Origin: Candidatus Omnitrophota bacterium
GTDB lineage: Bacteria > Omnitrophota > Gorgyraeia > JACOVV01
Direction of reading: 5' to 3'
Length of the DNA: 12,226 nt
NCBI GenBank assembly: GCA_023248175.1
Contig: JAHFFC010000012.1
Span: forward strand, 1-12,226
Shown here: positions 1 through 5,368 of the stretch, piece by piece
Numbering within the stretch: position 1 is the stretch's first letter
Layout of the letters: each line of letters begins with the position of its first letter
Made by a program: the position numbers and the translations under genes
Notes under the pieces: model-generated
The model's input: only the letters and a program-made list of their open reading frames with translations
What the model was told of the DNA's origin: nothing
The model's database searches: none

Positions 1-8
1 AATTTAAT

Positions 9-68
9 CCTGAGCGAGCCCCCGCTGCTTCGCTTTGCGAAGCAAAGCTGCGGGGGCGAGTCGAAGGA
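9..68. repeat. Interrupted short repeat with a 40-nt hairpin inserted in it
   Basis: The halves of a CCTGAGCGA / AGTCGAAGGA motif lie at 9-17 and 59-68. An uninterrupted copy of the same motif occurs at 282-299. Between the halves is a GC-rich hairpin: 8-bp perfect arms at 18-25 and 50-57 (GCCCCCGC / GCGGGGGC), then inner pairs 27-30 with 45-48 and 32-35 with 40-43 across two mismatches. The core also contains two overlapping smaller palindromes (GCTTCGC..GCGAAGC and GCTTTGC..GCAAAGC), so alternative folds are possible. There is no T-tract, so it is unlikely to be an intrinsic terminator. The rest of positions 1-143 shows no gene and no convincing promoter. Confidence 0.7.
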
Positions 69-143
69 TCTGAGCAACGAGAAAAATAAGATTGGCTTAA
101 GTTTTTCTTGTGTCCTAGCTGTAGCAATTTTTATAGAATAAAT

Positions 144-227
144 GGGTGTGTTGCATAGCGGCAATTGCACCAGACTGTAAATCTGGCGCCTTAACGGGCT
201 ACGAAGGTTCGAGTCCTTCCGCACCCA
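144..227 (+). tRNA. tRNA-Tyr (anticodon GTA)
   Basis: This is a class II cloverleaf. The 7-bp acceptor pairs 144-150 (GGGTGTG) with 220-226 (CGCACCC), with one G-U pair. The D-arm is GCA/TGC. The anticodon stem CCAGA/TCTGG at 170-174 and 182-186 encloses loop CTGTAAA, with anticodon GTA at 177-179. A long variable arm occupies about 187-202, as expected for bacterial tRNA-Tyr. The T-arm is GAAGG/CCTTC with loop TTCGAGT. The discriminator is A227 and the next bases are GAA, so CCA is not encoded and must be added after transcription. It is the first of three tRNAs leading up to tuf, a common bacterial arrangement. Confidence 0.97.
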
Positions 228-244
228 GAAATACCATGCAAATC

Positions 245-307
245 CCCTCTCCTTCCAGAGGAAGGAGAGGGTTAGGCCTGTCCTGAGCGAAGTCGAAGGG
301 GTGAGGG
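245..307. repeat. Composite intergenic repeat: hairpin plus nested palindromic motif
   Basis: A perfect 12-bp inverted repeat pairs 245-256 (CCCTCTCCTTCC) with 260-271 around a 3-nt loop. It continues into GTTAGG, then the motif CCTGTCCTGAGCGAAGTCG (277-295, continuing AAGG to 299), then GGTGAGGG (300-307). Dispersed repeats of the form GGAGAGGGTTAGGGTGAGGG are familiar from bacterial intergenic regions. Here the second motif appears inserted between its GTTAGG and GGTGAGGG parts. The hairpin is not followed by a T-run and so is not called a terminator. The downstream edge of the repeat runs into the GGAGG that serves as the ribosome-binding site of the next ORF. Confidence 0.65.
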
Positions 308-320
308 AGGATGGATGGGG

Positions 321-488
321 ATGGATATGGAACAAAACGATCAACAACTTTATGAATGCTCAGAGTGCCATTTGAAATACAAAGATAAGGAGTGGGCAGA
401 AAAGTGTAGAGCTTGGTGCAGGAAACACCAAAGTTGCAATTTAGAAATCACCGCTCATGCCGAAAAACCGGAAACTAGCCTCGGATAG
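321..488 (+). CDS. Small cysteine-rich protein, possible zinc-binding, function unknown
   Basis: This 55-codon ORF lies between tRNA-Tyr and tRNA-Gly and ends 8 nt before the latter. The product is acidic at the N-terminus (MDMEQNDQQLYECSEC), then lysine- and cysteine-rich. Cysteines are at residues 13, 16, 29, 33 and 39, giving a CxxC pair followed by C-x3-C-x5-C. That spacing suggests a small metal-binding fold, but no catalytic motif is visible. The central stretch YKDKEWAEKCRAWCRKHQSC is, from memory, like a family of short uncharacterised proteins in uncultured bacteria and archaea; this needs a search. GGAGG at 306-310 gives spacing 10 to ATG 321. In-frame ATGs at 315 (spacing 4) and 327 are alternatives. 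There are no membrane segments or signal peptide. It is probably a real gene because of its coherent cysteine pattern and SD, but it is short. Confidence 0.6.
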   Translation: MDMEQNDQQLYECSECHLKYKDKEWAEKCRAWCRKHQSCNLEITAHAEKPETSLG

Positions 489-496
489 TGTCTAAT

Positions 497-567
497 GCGG
501 GTGTAGCACAGTGGTAGTGCTCGTGCCTTCCAAGCATGCTACACGGGTTCGATTCCCGTCACCCGCT
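497..567 (+). tRNA. tRNA-Gly (anticodon TCC)
   Basis: The acceptor pairs GCGGGTG (497-503) with CACCCGC (560-566). The D-arm is GCAC/GTGC. The anticodon stem CGTGC/GCATG at 522-526 and 534-538 encloses loop CTTCCAA, with anticodon TCC at 529-531. The T-arm is ACGGG/CCCGT with loop TTCGATT. The discriminator is T567, the start of a five-T run (567-571), and no CCA is encoded. The tRNA 3' end and the T-run form an 8-nt inverted repeat with 583-590 (GCTTTTTC / GAAAAAGC), just before the -35 box of the next promoter. That repeat is AT-rich and may be coincidental. Confidence 0.97.
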
Positions 568-590
568 TTTTCCATTTGCAAAGAAAAAGC

Positions 591-618
591 TTGACAAATT
601 CATGAGTCTGCATATAAT
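591..618 (+). promoter_or_regulatory. Consensus sigma70 promoter for tRNA-Thr/tuf
   Basis: A perfect -35 TTGACA (591-596) and a perfect -10 TATAAT (613-618) are separated by 16 nt. The expected transcription start is near 625, giving a leader of about 25 nt before tRNA-Thr and a joint tRNA-Thr/tuf transcript. A promoter this close to consensus fits the very high demand for EF-Tu. No other promoter of comparable quality was seen in the window. Confidence 0.85.
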
Positions 619-649
619 ACAACATACTTTAGCTAGTAAGGTTAGAGAC

Positions 650-722
650 GCTGCTGTAGCTCAGTTGGCAGAGTACGTCTTTGGTAAAGACGAGGTCACC
701 GGTTCAATCCCGGTCAGCAGCT
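650..722 (+). tRNA. tRNA-Thr (anticodon GGT)
   Basis: The acceptor pairs GCTGCTG (650-656) with CAGCAGC (715-721). The D-arm GCTC..GAGT lies in the usual TAGCTCAGTTGG context. The anticodon stem CGTCT/AGACG at 676-680 and 688-692 encloses loop TTGGTAA, with anticodon GGT at 683-685. The T-arm is ACCGG/CCGGT with loop TTCAATC. The discriminator is T722 and no CCA is encoded. It lies 35 nt upstream of tuf with no terminator between, so RNase processing of a shared precursor is expected to free both. Confidence 0.97.
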
Positions 723-757
723 TAGGGGCGTGGTACGTTTAAGGATGGAGGTTAGAG

Positions 758-1960
758 ATGGCGAAGGAAAAATTCGAGAGAAAGAAACCACATATCAACA
801 TAGGAACGATTGGACATGTCGATCACGGGAAGACGACCCTGACGAGTGGGATCACGAGAGTGTTATCCAAGCGTGGGCTAGCGCAGGCGAAGGCGTACGA
901 TGAGATTGACAATGCTCCTGAAGAGAAGGCTCGCGGGGTGACGATCAACGTACATCACGCAGAGTATGAGACGGAGAAACGGCATTATGCGCACGTAGAT
1001 TGTCCTGGGCATGCGGATTATGTGAAGAACATGATCACAGGGGCGGCGCAGATGGATGGTGCGATTCTGGTAGTGAGTGCGGTAGATGGTCCGATGCCGC
1101 AGACGCGGGAGCATATTCTGTTAGCGAGGCAAGTGGGAGTACCTGCGATTGTCGTATTCTTAAACAAAGTGGACGCGGTGGAAGACAAGGAATTACTGGA
1201 TTTGGTGGAATTGGAAGTGAGGGAGTTATTGACGAAGTATGAATTCCCCGGGGATAAGATACCTGTGATTCGCGGGAGCGGATTAAAGGCAGGAGAAGAT
1301 GCAGATGCAGGGAATATGGAGAGTCCGTGGGTGAAGGGGATAGTGGATTTAATGAAGGCGGTGGACGAGTATATCCCGGAGCCGAGACGAGATATTGAGA
1401 AGCCGTTTTTGATGGCGGTGGAGGATGTGTTCAGTATTACTGGGCGAGGGACGGTAGGGACAGGGAGAGTGGAGCGAGGGAAGATTAAGGTTGGGGAGGA
1501 GATAGAGGTAGTTGGGATCAAGGCGACGAAGAAGAGTGTGGTGACAGGGATCGAGATGTTCCGGAAGCTTTTGGATGAGGGGCAGGCGGGAGACAATTTA
1601 GGAGTGTTGTTAAGAGGGATCGAGAAGGACGATTTAGAGCGTGGGCAGGTATTGGCGGCGCCTGGAAGTATCATGCCTCACAAGAAGTTCAAGGCGACGG
1701 TGTATGTATTGACGAAGGAAGAAGGTGGGCGGCACACGCCGTTTTTCAAGGGATACCGTCCACAATTTTACTTTAGGACGACGGACGTAACCGGGATAGT
1801 ACATTTACCGAAGGATGTAGAGATGGTGATGCCTGGGGACAATGTAAAAGTGGAGGGAGAGTTGATTACCCCGATTGCGATGGAGAAGGAGTTACGGTTT
1901 GCGATTCGCGAGGGGGGCAAGACCATCGGTGCCGGCGTCGTAACGGAGATTATTGAGTAA
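758..1960 (+). CDS. tuf: Elongation factor Tu
   Basis: EF-Tu is the GTPase that delivers aminoacyl-tRNA to the ribosomal A site. The product has 400 aa, near the usual 394-400, and is complete. Domain 1 carries the P-loop GHVDHGKT (residues 19-26), switch I RGVTIN (59-64, Mg-ligating T62), DCPGH (81-85, catalytic H85) and NKVD (136-139). Domains 2 and 3 follow, with typical stretches [20 protein letters not shown] and [12 protein letters not shown] near the C-terminus. Start ATG 758 is fixed by GGAGG at 747-751, spacing 6. Two conserved spots differ from the textbook sequence: the G5 motif is SGL (174-176) rather than SAL, and the domain 2 GRGTVVTGR is GRGTVGTGR. Codon use is odd: I count 25 GGG among 41 glycine codons, with AAG and GCG dominant, unlike the ribosomal protein genes downstream. 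The last dozen or so codons shift to C-ending forms. Expression probably comes from the promoter at 591-618. Confidence 0.98.
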   Translation: MAKEKFERKKPHINIGTIGHVDHGKTTLTSGITRVLSKRGLAQAKAYDEIDNAPEEKARGVTINVHHAEYETEKRHYAHVDCPGHADYVKNMITGAAQMDGAILVVSAVDGPMPQTREHILLARQVGVPAIVVFLNKVDAVEDKELLDLVELEVRELLTKYEFPGDKIPVIRGSGLKAGEDADAGNMESPWVKGIVDLMKAVDEYIPEPRRDIEKPFLMAVEDVFSITGRGTVGTGRVERGKIKVGEEIEVVGIKATKKSVVTGIEMFRKLLDEGQAGDNLGVLLRGIEKDDLERGQVLAAPGSIMPHKKFKATVYVLTKEEGGRHTPFFKGYRPQFYFRTTDVTGIVHLPKDVEMVMPGDNVKVEGELITPIAMEKELRFAIREGGKTIGAGVVTEIIE

Positions 1961-1964
1961 TTCA

Positions 1965-2001
1965 AAACGGAGAATGAAATGACATTCTCCGTTTGTTTTC
2001 T
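1965..2001 (+). terminator. Intrinsic terminator after tuf
   Basis: A perfect 12-bp stem pairs 1965-1976 (AAACGGAGAATG) with 1983-1994 (CATTCTCCGTTT) around a 6-nt loop AAATGA. It is followed by the T-rich stretch GTTTTCT. It begins 5 nt after the tuf stop codon, the expected place for ending the tRNA-Thr/tuf transcript. The A-rich left arm means it may also work in the opposite direction. Confidence 0.85.
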
Positions 2002-2006
2002 ATAAA
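1979..2006 (+). promoter_or_regulatory. Candidate sigma70 promoter for rpmG-nusG
   Basis: ATGACA (1979-1984, 5 of 6 to TTGACA) and TATAAA (2001-2006, 5 of 6 to TATAAT) are separated by 16 nt. The predicted start is about 2013. The -35 box lies in the loop and right arm of the tuf terminator, and the second palindrome begins about 5 nt after the predicted start. No better promoter was seen between the tuf terminator and rpmG, but AT-rich matches of this quality can arise by chance. Confidence 0.35.
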
Positions 2007-2017
2007 CGGGGGCCCTT

Positions 2018-2057
2018 AACTATCGTCCCTTAAGGGACGATAGTTTTGTTGTTTTTT
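2018..2057 (+). terminator. Second hairpin with T-tract (terminator or operator)
   Basis: A perfect 28-bp palindrome at 2018-2045 (left arm AACTATCGTCCCTT and its exact complement) folds as a 12-bp stem with a TTAA loop. It is followed by TT, G, TT, G and a six-T run to 2057. By form it is an intrinsic terminator, in tandem with the one at 1965-2001. Its distal end is only about 16 nt before rpmG, so if it terminates efficiently the downstream genes need another promoter that I do not see. It shares ATCGTCCCT with the repeat at 2228-2291, suggesting origin from the same repeat family. Confidence 0.6.
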
Positions 2058-2073
2058 AAAACCTTAAGAAAAG

Positions 2074-2223
2074 ATGCAAGATTTAATTACATTCGAGTGC
2101 ACTGTTTGTAAAAATCGCAATTATGCTTCAACCAAAAACAAGAAGAATGTTGTTGACCGGTTGGAGTTGAAGAAGTTTTGCAAGCACTGCAGGAAGCATA
2201 CCCCGCATAAGGAGACAAAGTGA
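2074..2223 (+). CDS. rpmG: Ribosomal protein bL33
   Basis: The product is 49 aa, the usual size for bL33, a small protein of the large ribosomal subunit near the E site. It starts [17 protein letters not shown] and ends [12 protein letters not shown]. Two CxxC pairs (C9/C12 and C36/C39) mark it as the zinc-binding (C+) form rather than the cysteine-free paralogue. ATG 2074 fits the family length. The upstream AAGAAAAG is only a weak ribosome-binding site. It is followed by tRNA-Trp, secE and nusG, a widespread bacterial order. Because it retains the zinc site, its expression could differ from a C- paralogue under zinc limitation if the genome has one; nothing in the window shows such control. 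Confidence 0.96.
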   Translation: MQDLITFECTVCKNRNYASTKNKKNVVDRLELKKFCKHCRKHTPHKETK

Positions 2224-2227
2224 GGCC

Positions 2228-2291
2228 GATGGACGATAGACGAAGGACGAAGAGAATAAAAGCGTCCATCGTCCCTCGTCTTTCGTCTATC
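2228..2291. repeat. Hairpin-forming repeat of short GGACGAT/AGACGAA units
   Basis: The gap between rpmG and tRNA-Trp is filled by a degenerate short-unit repeat on one strand (GATGGACGATAGACGAAGGA, from 2228) and its inverted counterpart to 2291. The best fold pairs 2235-2250 with 2276-2291 (16 bp with one G-U). An alternative pairs GATGGAC (2228-2234) with GTCCATC (2264-2270). The sequence AGGTTTTAT follows, a poor T-tract, so termination is doubtful. The sequence ATCGTCCCT recurs in the palindrome at 2018-2045. Confidence 0.65.
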
Positions 2292-2300
2292 AGGTTTTAT

Positions 2301-2374
2301 AGGCCAGTAGCTCCAACGGCTAGAGCAGCGGTCTCCAAAACCGCGTGTTGTGGGTTCGAGTCCCTCCTGGCCTG
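2301..2374 (+). tRNA. tRNA-Trp (anticodon CCA)
   Basis: The acceptor pairs AGGCCAG (2301-2307) with CTGGCCT (2367-2373), with discriminator G2374. The anticodon stem GCGGT/ACCGC encloses loop CTCCAAA, with anticodon CCA at 2335-2337. The T-arm has loop TTCGAGT. The next bases are AAA, so no 3' CCA is encoded. Its position between rpmG and secE is a conserved bacterial arrangement and suggests co-transcription with both. Confidence 0.97.
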
Positions 2375-2420
2375 AAATGATACAGTCGGGAGTAGTTTTA
2401 CAAAACGCGAAGAAAGAACG

Positions 2421-2606
2421 ATGATTAAAAAAACGAAATTGTTTTATAACGAGGTGCAATCTGAGATGAAGAAAGTCTCCTGGCCGACCCGGGAGGAATT
2501 GACAGAATCCACGGTGATCGTGATGATCTCAGTAGCGGTGCTGGCTGTTTTTATCGGTGTGGTTGATTTTGTTCTTTCTCGTATGATCCCGGTGGTATTG
2601 CGATAG
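2421..2606 (+). CDS. secE: Preprotein translocase subunit SecE
   Basis: SecE is the small essential membrane subunit that clamps SecY in the SecYEG export channel. The product is 61 aa, the short single-span form found in most bacteria rather than the three-span enterobacterial form. The amphipathic N-terminal part carries the family signature EMKKVSWPTREEL (about residues 15-27). One hydrophobic transmembrane segment runs from about residue 31 to 54 (VIVMISVAVLAVFIGVVDFV). The ribosome-binding site is weak (AAGAAAG). The stop codon is 5 nt before nusG, so translational coupling is likely. Confidence 0.96.
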   Translation: MIKKTKLFYNEVQSEMKKVSWPTREELTESTVIVMISVAVLAVFIGVVDFVLSRMIPVVLR

Positions 2607-2611
2607 CTCCT

Positions 2612-3145
2612 ATGGCTAAAAAGTGGTACGTCATTCATACACAGACAGGTTATGAAGATCGCGTGAAAGGGGCACTGGAAGTGAGACTAGCTTCAAATCC
2701 CCCGATTCAGGAAAAAGTAAATCAGGTGCTGATTCCAACAGAAAAAGTTTCCGAGGTAAAAGACGGGAAGAAGAAAATCAGTCAGCGCAAATTTTTCCCC
2801 GGTTATGTTTTGATTGAAATGGATTTAACGGAAGATACATGGTATTTGGTCAAAAGCACCCCTGGAGTCACAGGATTTATCGGTCCGGGAAATAAGCCTT
2901 TGCCGCTTCAAGAGAATGAAATCCGGACAATTCTCAAACAAGCGGAAGAGAAGCAGGAAAAAGCCACACCCAAGGTTATTTTTGAAGTCGGTGAAGCCGT
3001 GAAAGTAAAAGAAGGGCCTTTTACGAATTTCAATGGAACCATTGAAGAAGTTCATCCTGGAAAAGGGAAGTTAAAAGTGATGGTTTCGATTTTTGGGCGT
3101 TCTACTCCGGTGGAATTAGAGTACTGGCAAGTGGAGAAACTTTAA
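2612..3145 (+). CDS. nusG: Transcription termination/antitermination factor NusG
   Basis: NusG binds RNA polymerase across the clamp, modulates pausing and couples transcription to Rho or to the ribosome. The product is 177 aa, the usual length. The N-terminal NGN domain (about 1-110) starts KKWYVIHTQTGYE and includes FFPGYVLIEMDL (61-72). A lysine/glutamate-rich linker follows. The C-terminal KOW domain (about 125-177) contains VGEAVKVKEGPFTNFNGTI. ATG 2612 lies 5 nt after the secE stop with no clear Shine-Dalgarno of its own, so it probably depends on coupling to secE. Its substrate, RNA polymerase beta/beta', is encoded about 2.3 kb downstream. Confidence 0.97.
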   Translation: MAKKWYVIHTQTGYEDRVKGALEVRLASNPPIQEKVNQVLIPTEKVSEVKDGKKKISQRKFFPGYVLIEMDLTEDTWYLVKSTPGVTGFIGPGNKPLPLQENEIRTILKQAEEKQEKATPKVIFEVGEAVKVKEGPFTNFNGTIEEVHPGKGKLKVMVSIFGRSTPVELEYWQVEKL

Positions 3146-3150
3146 AGACC

Positions 3151-3205
3151 GTCGTGAGTCGTGAGGGATGAGTCGTCAGTAGAACAAAAGCCCACGACCC
3201 ACGAC
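3151..3205. repeat. Inverted repeat of GTCGTGAG-type units between nusG and rplK
   Basis: Left arm 3151-3165 (GTCGTGAGTCGTGAG) pairs with right arm 3191-3205 (CCCACGACCCACGAC) at 13 of 15 positions, both mismatches being A opposite C. The loop is 25 nt and itself contains GAGTCGTC. No T-run follows. It resembles short-unit dispersed repeats rather than a terminator. In many bacteria the rplK leader is where L1 binds to repress rplK-rplA; I see no convincing L1-site mimic here, and whether this hairpin affects rplK is unknown. Confidence 0.6.
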
Positions 3206-3229
3206 AAGCATCAATGAGGTATAGCATAT

Positions 3230-3658
3230 ATGGCTGTTAAAAAGATCAAGGCAATCATTAAACTTCAAGTTCCCGCCGGGCAGGCGAATCCTGCTCCTCC
3301 TGTTGGACCTTCTCTGGGGCAGCATGGCCTCAATATCATGGAATTCTGCAAACAGTTTAATGAGAAGAGCAAAAGCCAACAGGGATTGATCTTGCCGGTT
3401 GTGATCACGGCCTTCGAAGACCGCTCGTTTACCTTTATTATCAAGAGTCCGCCGGCTTCGGTTCTATTAAAGAGGGCATGCAGTTTAGCCAAGGGATCGG
3501 GAACGCCCAACCGGATGAAAGTAGGAAAAGTAACGAAAGCCCAGCTTCGGGAAATTGCGGCCTTAAAGGTAAAGGACTTAAACGCGGCAGACACAGAAGC
3601 CGCAGCGAGAATCATTCAGGGCACGGCGCGCAGTATGGGAATTGAGGTGGTGGGATGA
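3230..3658 (+). CDS. rplK: Ribosomal protein uL11
   Basis: uL11 forms the GTPase-associated centre with 23S rRNA and touches EF-G, EF-Tu and RelA-type factors. The product is 142 aa, typical length. The N-terminal domain starts [20 protein letters not shown], with the thiostrepton-region motif [22 protein letters not shown] near residues 23-44 (many homologues have A where this has S). The C-terminal RNA-binding domain contains GSGTPN and ends [12 protein letters not shown]. Start ATG 3230 has GAGG at 3216-3219, spacing 10. Its stop overlaps the rplA start by 4 nt (ATGA), a sign of coupled translation. Confidence 0.98.
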   Translation: MAVKKIKAIIKLQVPAGQANPAPPVGPSLGQHGLNIMEFCKQFNEKSKSQQGLILPVVITAFEDRSFTFIIKSPPASVLLKRACSLAKGSGTPNRMKVGKVTKAQLREIAALKVKDLNAADTEAAARIIQGTARSMGIEVVG

Positions 3659-4356
3659 AGGTAGCGGAACAGAGTAAAAGGGTGCAGCAGGCTTATCAGG
3701 GGATTGATCAAACCAAACGATACCGCTTAATGGAGGCAATCCAGATCATCAAAAAAACCCCAAAGGTAAAATTTGATGAGAGTGTTGATTTAGCGTTTTG
3801 TTTGGGAGTGGATCCCAAGCAATCCGATCAAGCAGTGCGCGGAGTGGTCAGTTTACCCAATGGCACAGGGAAAAAAGTGAGGATCGCTGTTTTCTGCAAG
3901 GGAGAAGCTGAAAAGAGCGCCAGGGAAGCAGGAGCTGATTTCATCGGAGCGGAAGATTTGATTAAAAAGGTAGAAGGGGGATGGCTTGATTTTGATGTTG
4001 TGGTCAGTACTCCTGACTTAATGAAAGATGTGGGGAAACTGGGAAAAATTTTGGGGCCCAAGGGACTGATGCCTAATCCAAAAGCAGGGACGGTTACGAC
4101 GGATGTCGCGAAGGCAATTAAAGAAGTAAAAGCGGGCCGCGTGGAATTCAAGGTGGATAAACAGGGAAACATCAATTTATCGGTTGGGAAACTCTCTTTT
4201 TTGGAGCAGGCGATTTATGAGAATGCCCTGCAAGCAATCGAGGCAATTGTCCATCAGCGGCCCGCGAGTGTCAAAGGCATTTTCATCAAAGGAATTGCGT
4301 TATCATCGTCGATGGGACCGGGATTAAAACTGGACTTAACCGAATTTCAGCCGTAG
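3655..4356 (+). CDS. rplA: Ribosomal protein uL1
   Basis: uL1 forms the mobile L1 stalk that helps release deacylated tRNA from the E site, and in many bacteria represses its own operon. The product is 233 aa, standard length. The family signature [15 protein letters not shown] lies at residues 134-148. The N-terminal region [21 protein letters not shown] is typical. ATG 3655 overlaps the rplK stop. The only leader between rplA and rplJ is 53 nt. Confidence 0.98.
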   Translation: MKVAEQSKRVQQAYQGIDQTKRYRLMEAIQIIKKTPKVKFDESVDLAFCLGVDPKQSDQAVRGVVSLPNGTGKKVRIAVFCKGEAEKSAREAGADFIGAEDLIKKVEGGWLDFDVVVSTPDLMKDVGKLGKILGPKGLMPNPKAGTVTTDVAKAIKEVKAGRVEFKVDKQGNINLSVGKLSFLEQAIYENALQAIEAIVHQRPASVKGIFIKGIALSSSMGPGLKLDLTEFQP

Positions 4357-4360
4357 GCTT

Positions 4361-4391
4361 GCGCCAGACCTGTCCGTATCTGGTAGAGGCG
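4361..4391 (+). promoter_or_regulatory. Possible L10 leader structure upstream of rplJ
   Basis: The 53-nt gap between rplA and rplJ can fold as an outer stem 4362-4365/4388-4391 (CGCC/GGCG), an asymmetric internal loop AG(A)/(T)AGA, and an inner stem ACC/GGT (4368-4370/4382-4384). This resembles the AGACC...GTAGA arrangement of known L10(L12)4-binding leaders. A competing hairpin CCAGA/TCTGG (4364-4368/4379-4383) uses part of the same bases. The resemblance is judged by eye only, and the leader is shorter than classical examples. Confidence 0.3.
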
Positions 4392-4409
4392 GAAAATGTG
4401 AATTGATCT

Positions 4410-4943
4410 ATGGAACAAACTAAAAAGTATGGCCGTTTGGCAAAAGAGTTGATGTTTCAAGAACTGAAAAAGCGATTTGACACTAACGAACATTTTTTCG
4501 TGGTAGGAGCTGAGAAATTGGCGACTCACGATATCGAATCGCTCCGAAGACTTCTTCGTCAGGAAGCGGCAAGGTATGTCGTTGTCAAAAATGCCCTCTG
4601 TCATCGACTCCTCAAGGAAAAATCATTGGATGGAATGATCGGTTATGTCCAAGGGCAAACGGCGATTGTCTTCGGAAAAGGAGATCCGACAGTTATCGCC
4701 AAATCAATTGTTCAGTTTGCGAAGGATCATGAGACATTTAAAATCGCCGGAGCGATTTTAGCGGGTCAACAGATCAATGCCACCCATATCAAAACTCTGG
4801 CCAGTCTGCCATCCAGGCAGGTGTTAATCGCAAAAGCGGTGGGTCGTATGAAAGCCCCAATCGTTGGGCTTGTATTGAGCTTATCCGGACTCTTACGTCA
4901 ATTAGTTATCGTGCTCGATGGAGTCAAAAATAAAAAATCCTAG
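4410..4943 (+). CDS. rplJ: Ribosomal protein uL10
   Basis: uL10 anchors the L12 dimers to the ribosome to form the stalk that recruits translation GTPases. The product is 177 aa, within the usual 165-180. The N-terminal globular domain shows YVVVKNALCHRLLKE (about 56-70) and GQTAIVFGKGDP (about 82-93), both typical. The C-terminal helix that binds L12 is the hydrophobic tail APIVGLVLSLSGLLRQLVIV. The nearest Shine-Dalgarno-like sequence (AGGCGGA) is about 15 nt upstream, farther than ideal, so the start is slightly uncertain, though ATG 4410 fits the family. rplL starts 15 nt after its stop. Confidence 0.96.
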   Translation: MEQTKKYGRLAKELMFQELKKRFDTNEHFFVVGAEKLATHDIESLRRLLRQEAARYVVVKNALCHRLLKEKSLDGMIGYVQGQTAIVFGKGDPTVIAKSIVQFAKDHETFKIAGAILAGQQINATHIKTLASLPSRQVLIAKAVGRMKAPIVGLVLSLSGLLRQLVIVLDGVKNKKS

Positions 4944-4958
4944 AAGGAGGGAATTACC

Positions 4959-5363
4959 ATGGAAGTAGAAGCGAAAGAAAAAAAGGTTGAAGTGGAATCG
5001 ATCATTTCAGCCATTGAACAGATGACGGTCCTTGAACTGGCAAGTTTGGTCAAAACATTGGAAGAGAAATTTGGAGTCTCTGCCGCTATTCCAGTGGCGG
5101 CGGGCGGCGCTTCTTCCGGTGGTGGCGAAGCAAAACCAGCAGTAGAAGAAAAAACAGCGTTCACATTAGTATTAACCAGCGCAGGCGATAGTAAGATTCA
5201 GGTGATTAAAGAGATTCGTGCAATCACCAATCTTGGTTTAAAAGAAGCCAAGGATCTCGTTGAGGGGGCTCCCAAGACGATTAAAGAAGGAGTTTCCAAG
5301 TCTGAAGCTGAAGAAATCAAAAAGAAATTGGAAGCCGCGGGCGCTAAGGTTGAACTGAAATAA
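4959..5363 (+). CDS. rplL: Ribosomal protein bL12 (L7/L12)
   Basis: bL12 is the multi-copy stalk protein that recruits and activates EF-Tu, EF-G, IF2 and RF3. The product is 134 aa, slightly longer than the common 120-130 because of an extra charged N-terminus ([15 protein letters not shown]). The N-terminal dimerisation helices (about 11-45) lead to a flexible Gly/Ala/Ser-rich hinge (about 47-60). The globular domain (66-134) contains [20 protein letters not shown] and ends [10 protein letters not shown] full AGGAGG (4945-4950, spacing 8) is the best Shine-Dalgarno in the cluster, as expected for the one stalk protein needed in four or more copies. Confidence 0.98.
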   Translation: MEVEAKEKKVEVESIISAIEQMTVLELASLVKTLEEKFGVSAAIPVAAGGASSGGGEAKPAVEEKTAFTLVLTSAGDSKIQVIKEIRAITNLGLKEAKDLVEGAPKTIKEGVSKSEAEEIKKKLEAAGAKVELK

Positions 5364-5368
5364 GATAA

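Noticed and set aside
108..137. Possible promoter for tRNA-Tyr (TTGTGT ... TATAGA)
   Set aside because: Only 3 of 6 and 4 of 6 matches with 18-nt spacing, and the start would fall on the first base of the tRNA. This is no better than chance in AT-rich sequence.
565..590. 8-nt inverted repeat GCTTTTTC/GAAAAAGC after tRNA-Gly
   Set aside because: The left arm is part of the tRNA acceptor, the stem is AT-rich and no T-run follows the right arm, so it is not a credible terminator.
1000..1242. Plus-strand open frame within tuf
   Set aside because: It is an out-of-frame overlap of the P-loop GTPase gene, with no ribosome-binding site and no family resemblance.
1018..1674. Long open frame on the minus strand inside tuf
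   Set aside because: It lies antisense to a clear EF-Tu gene. The strong G-ending codon bias of tuf removes stop codons in that frame, and the translation has no recognisable domain.
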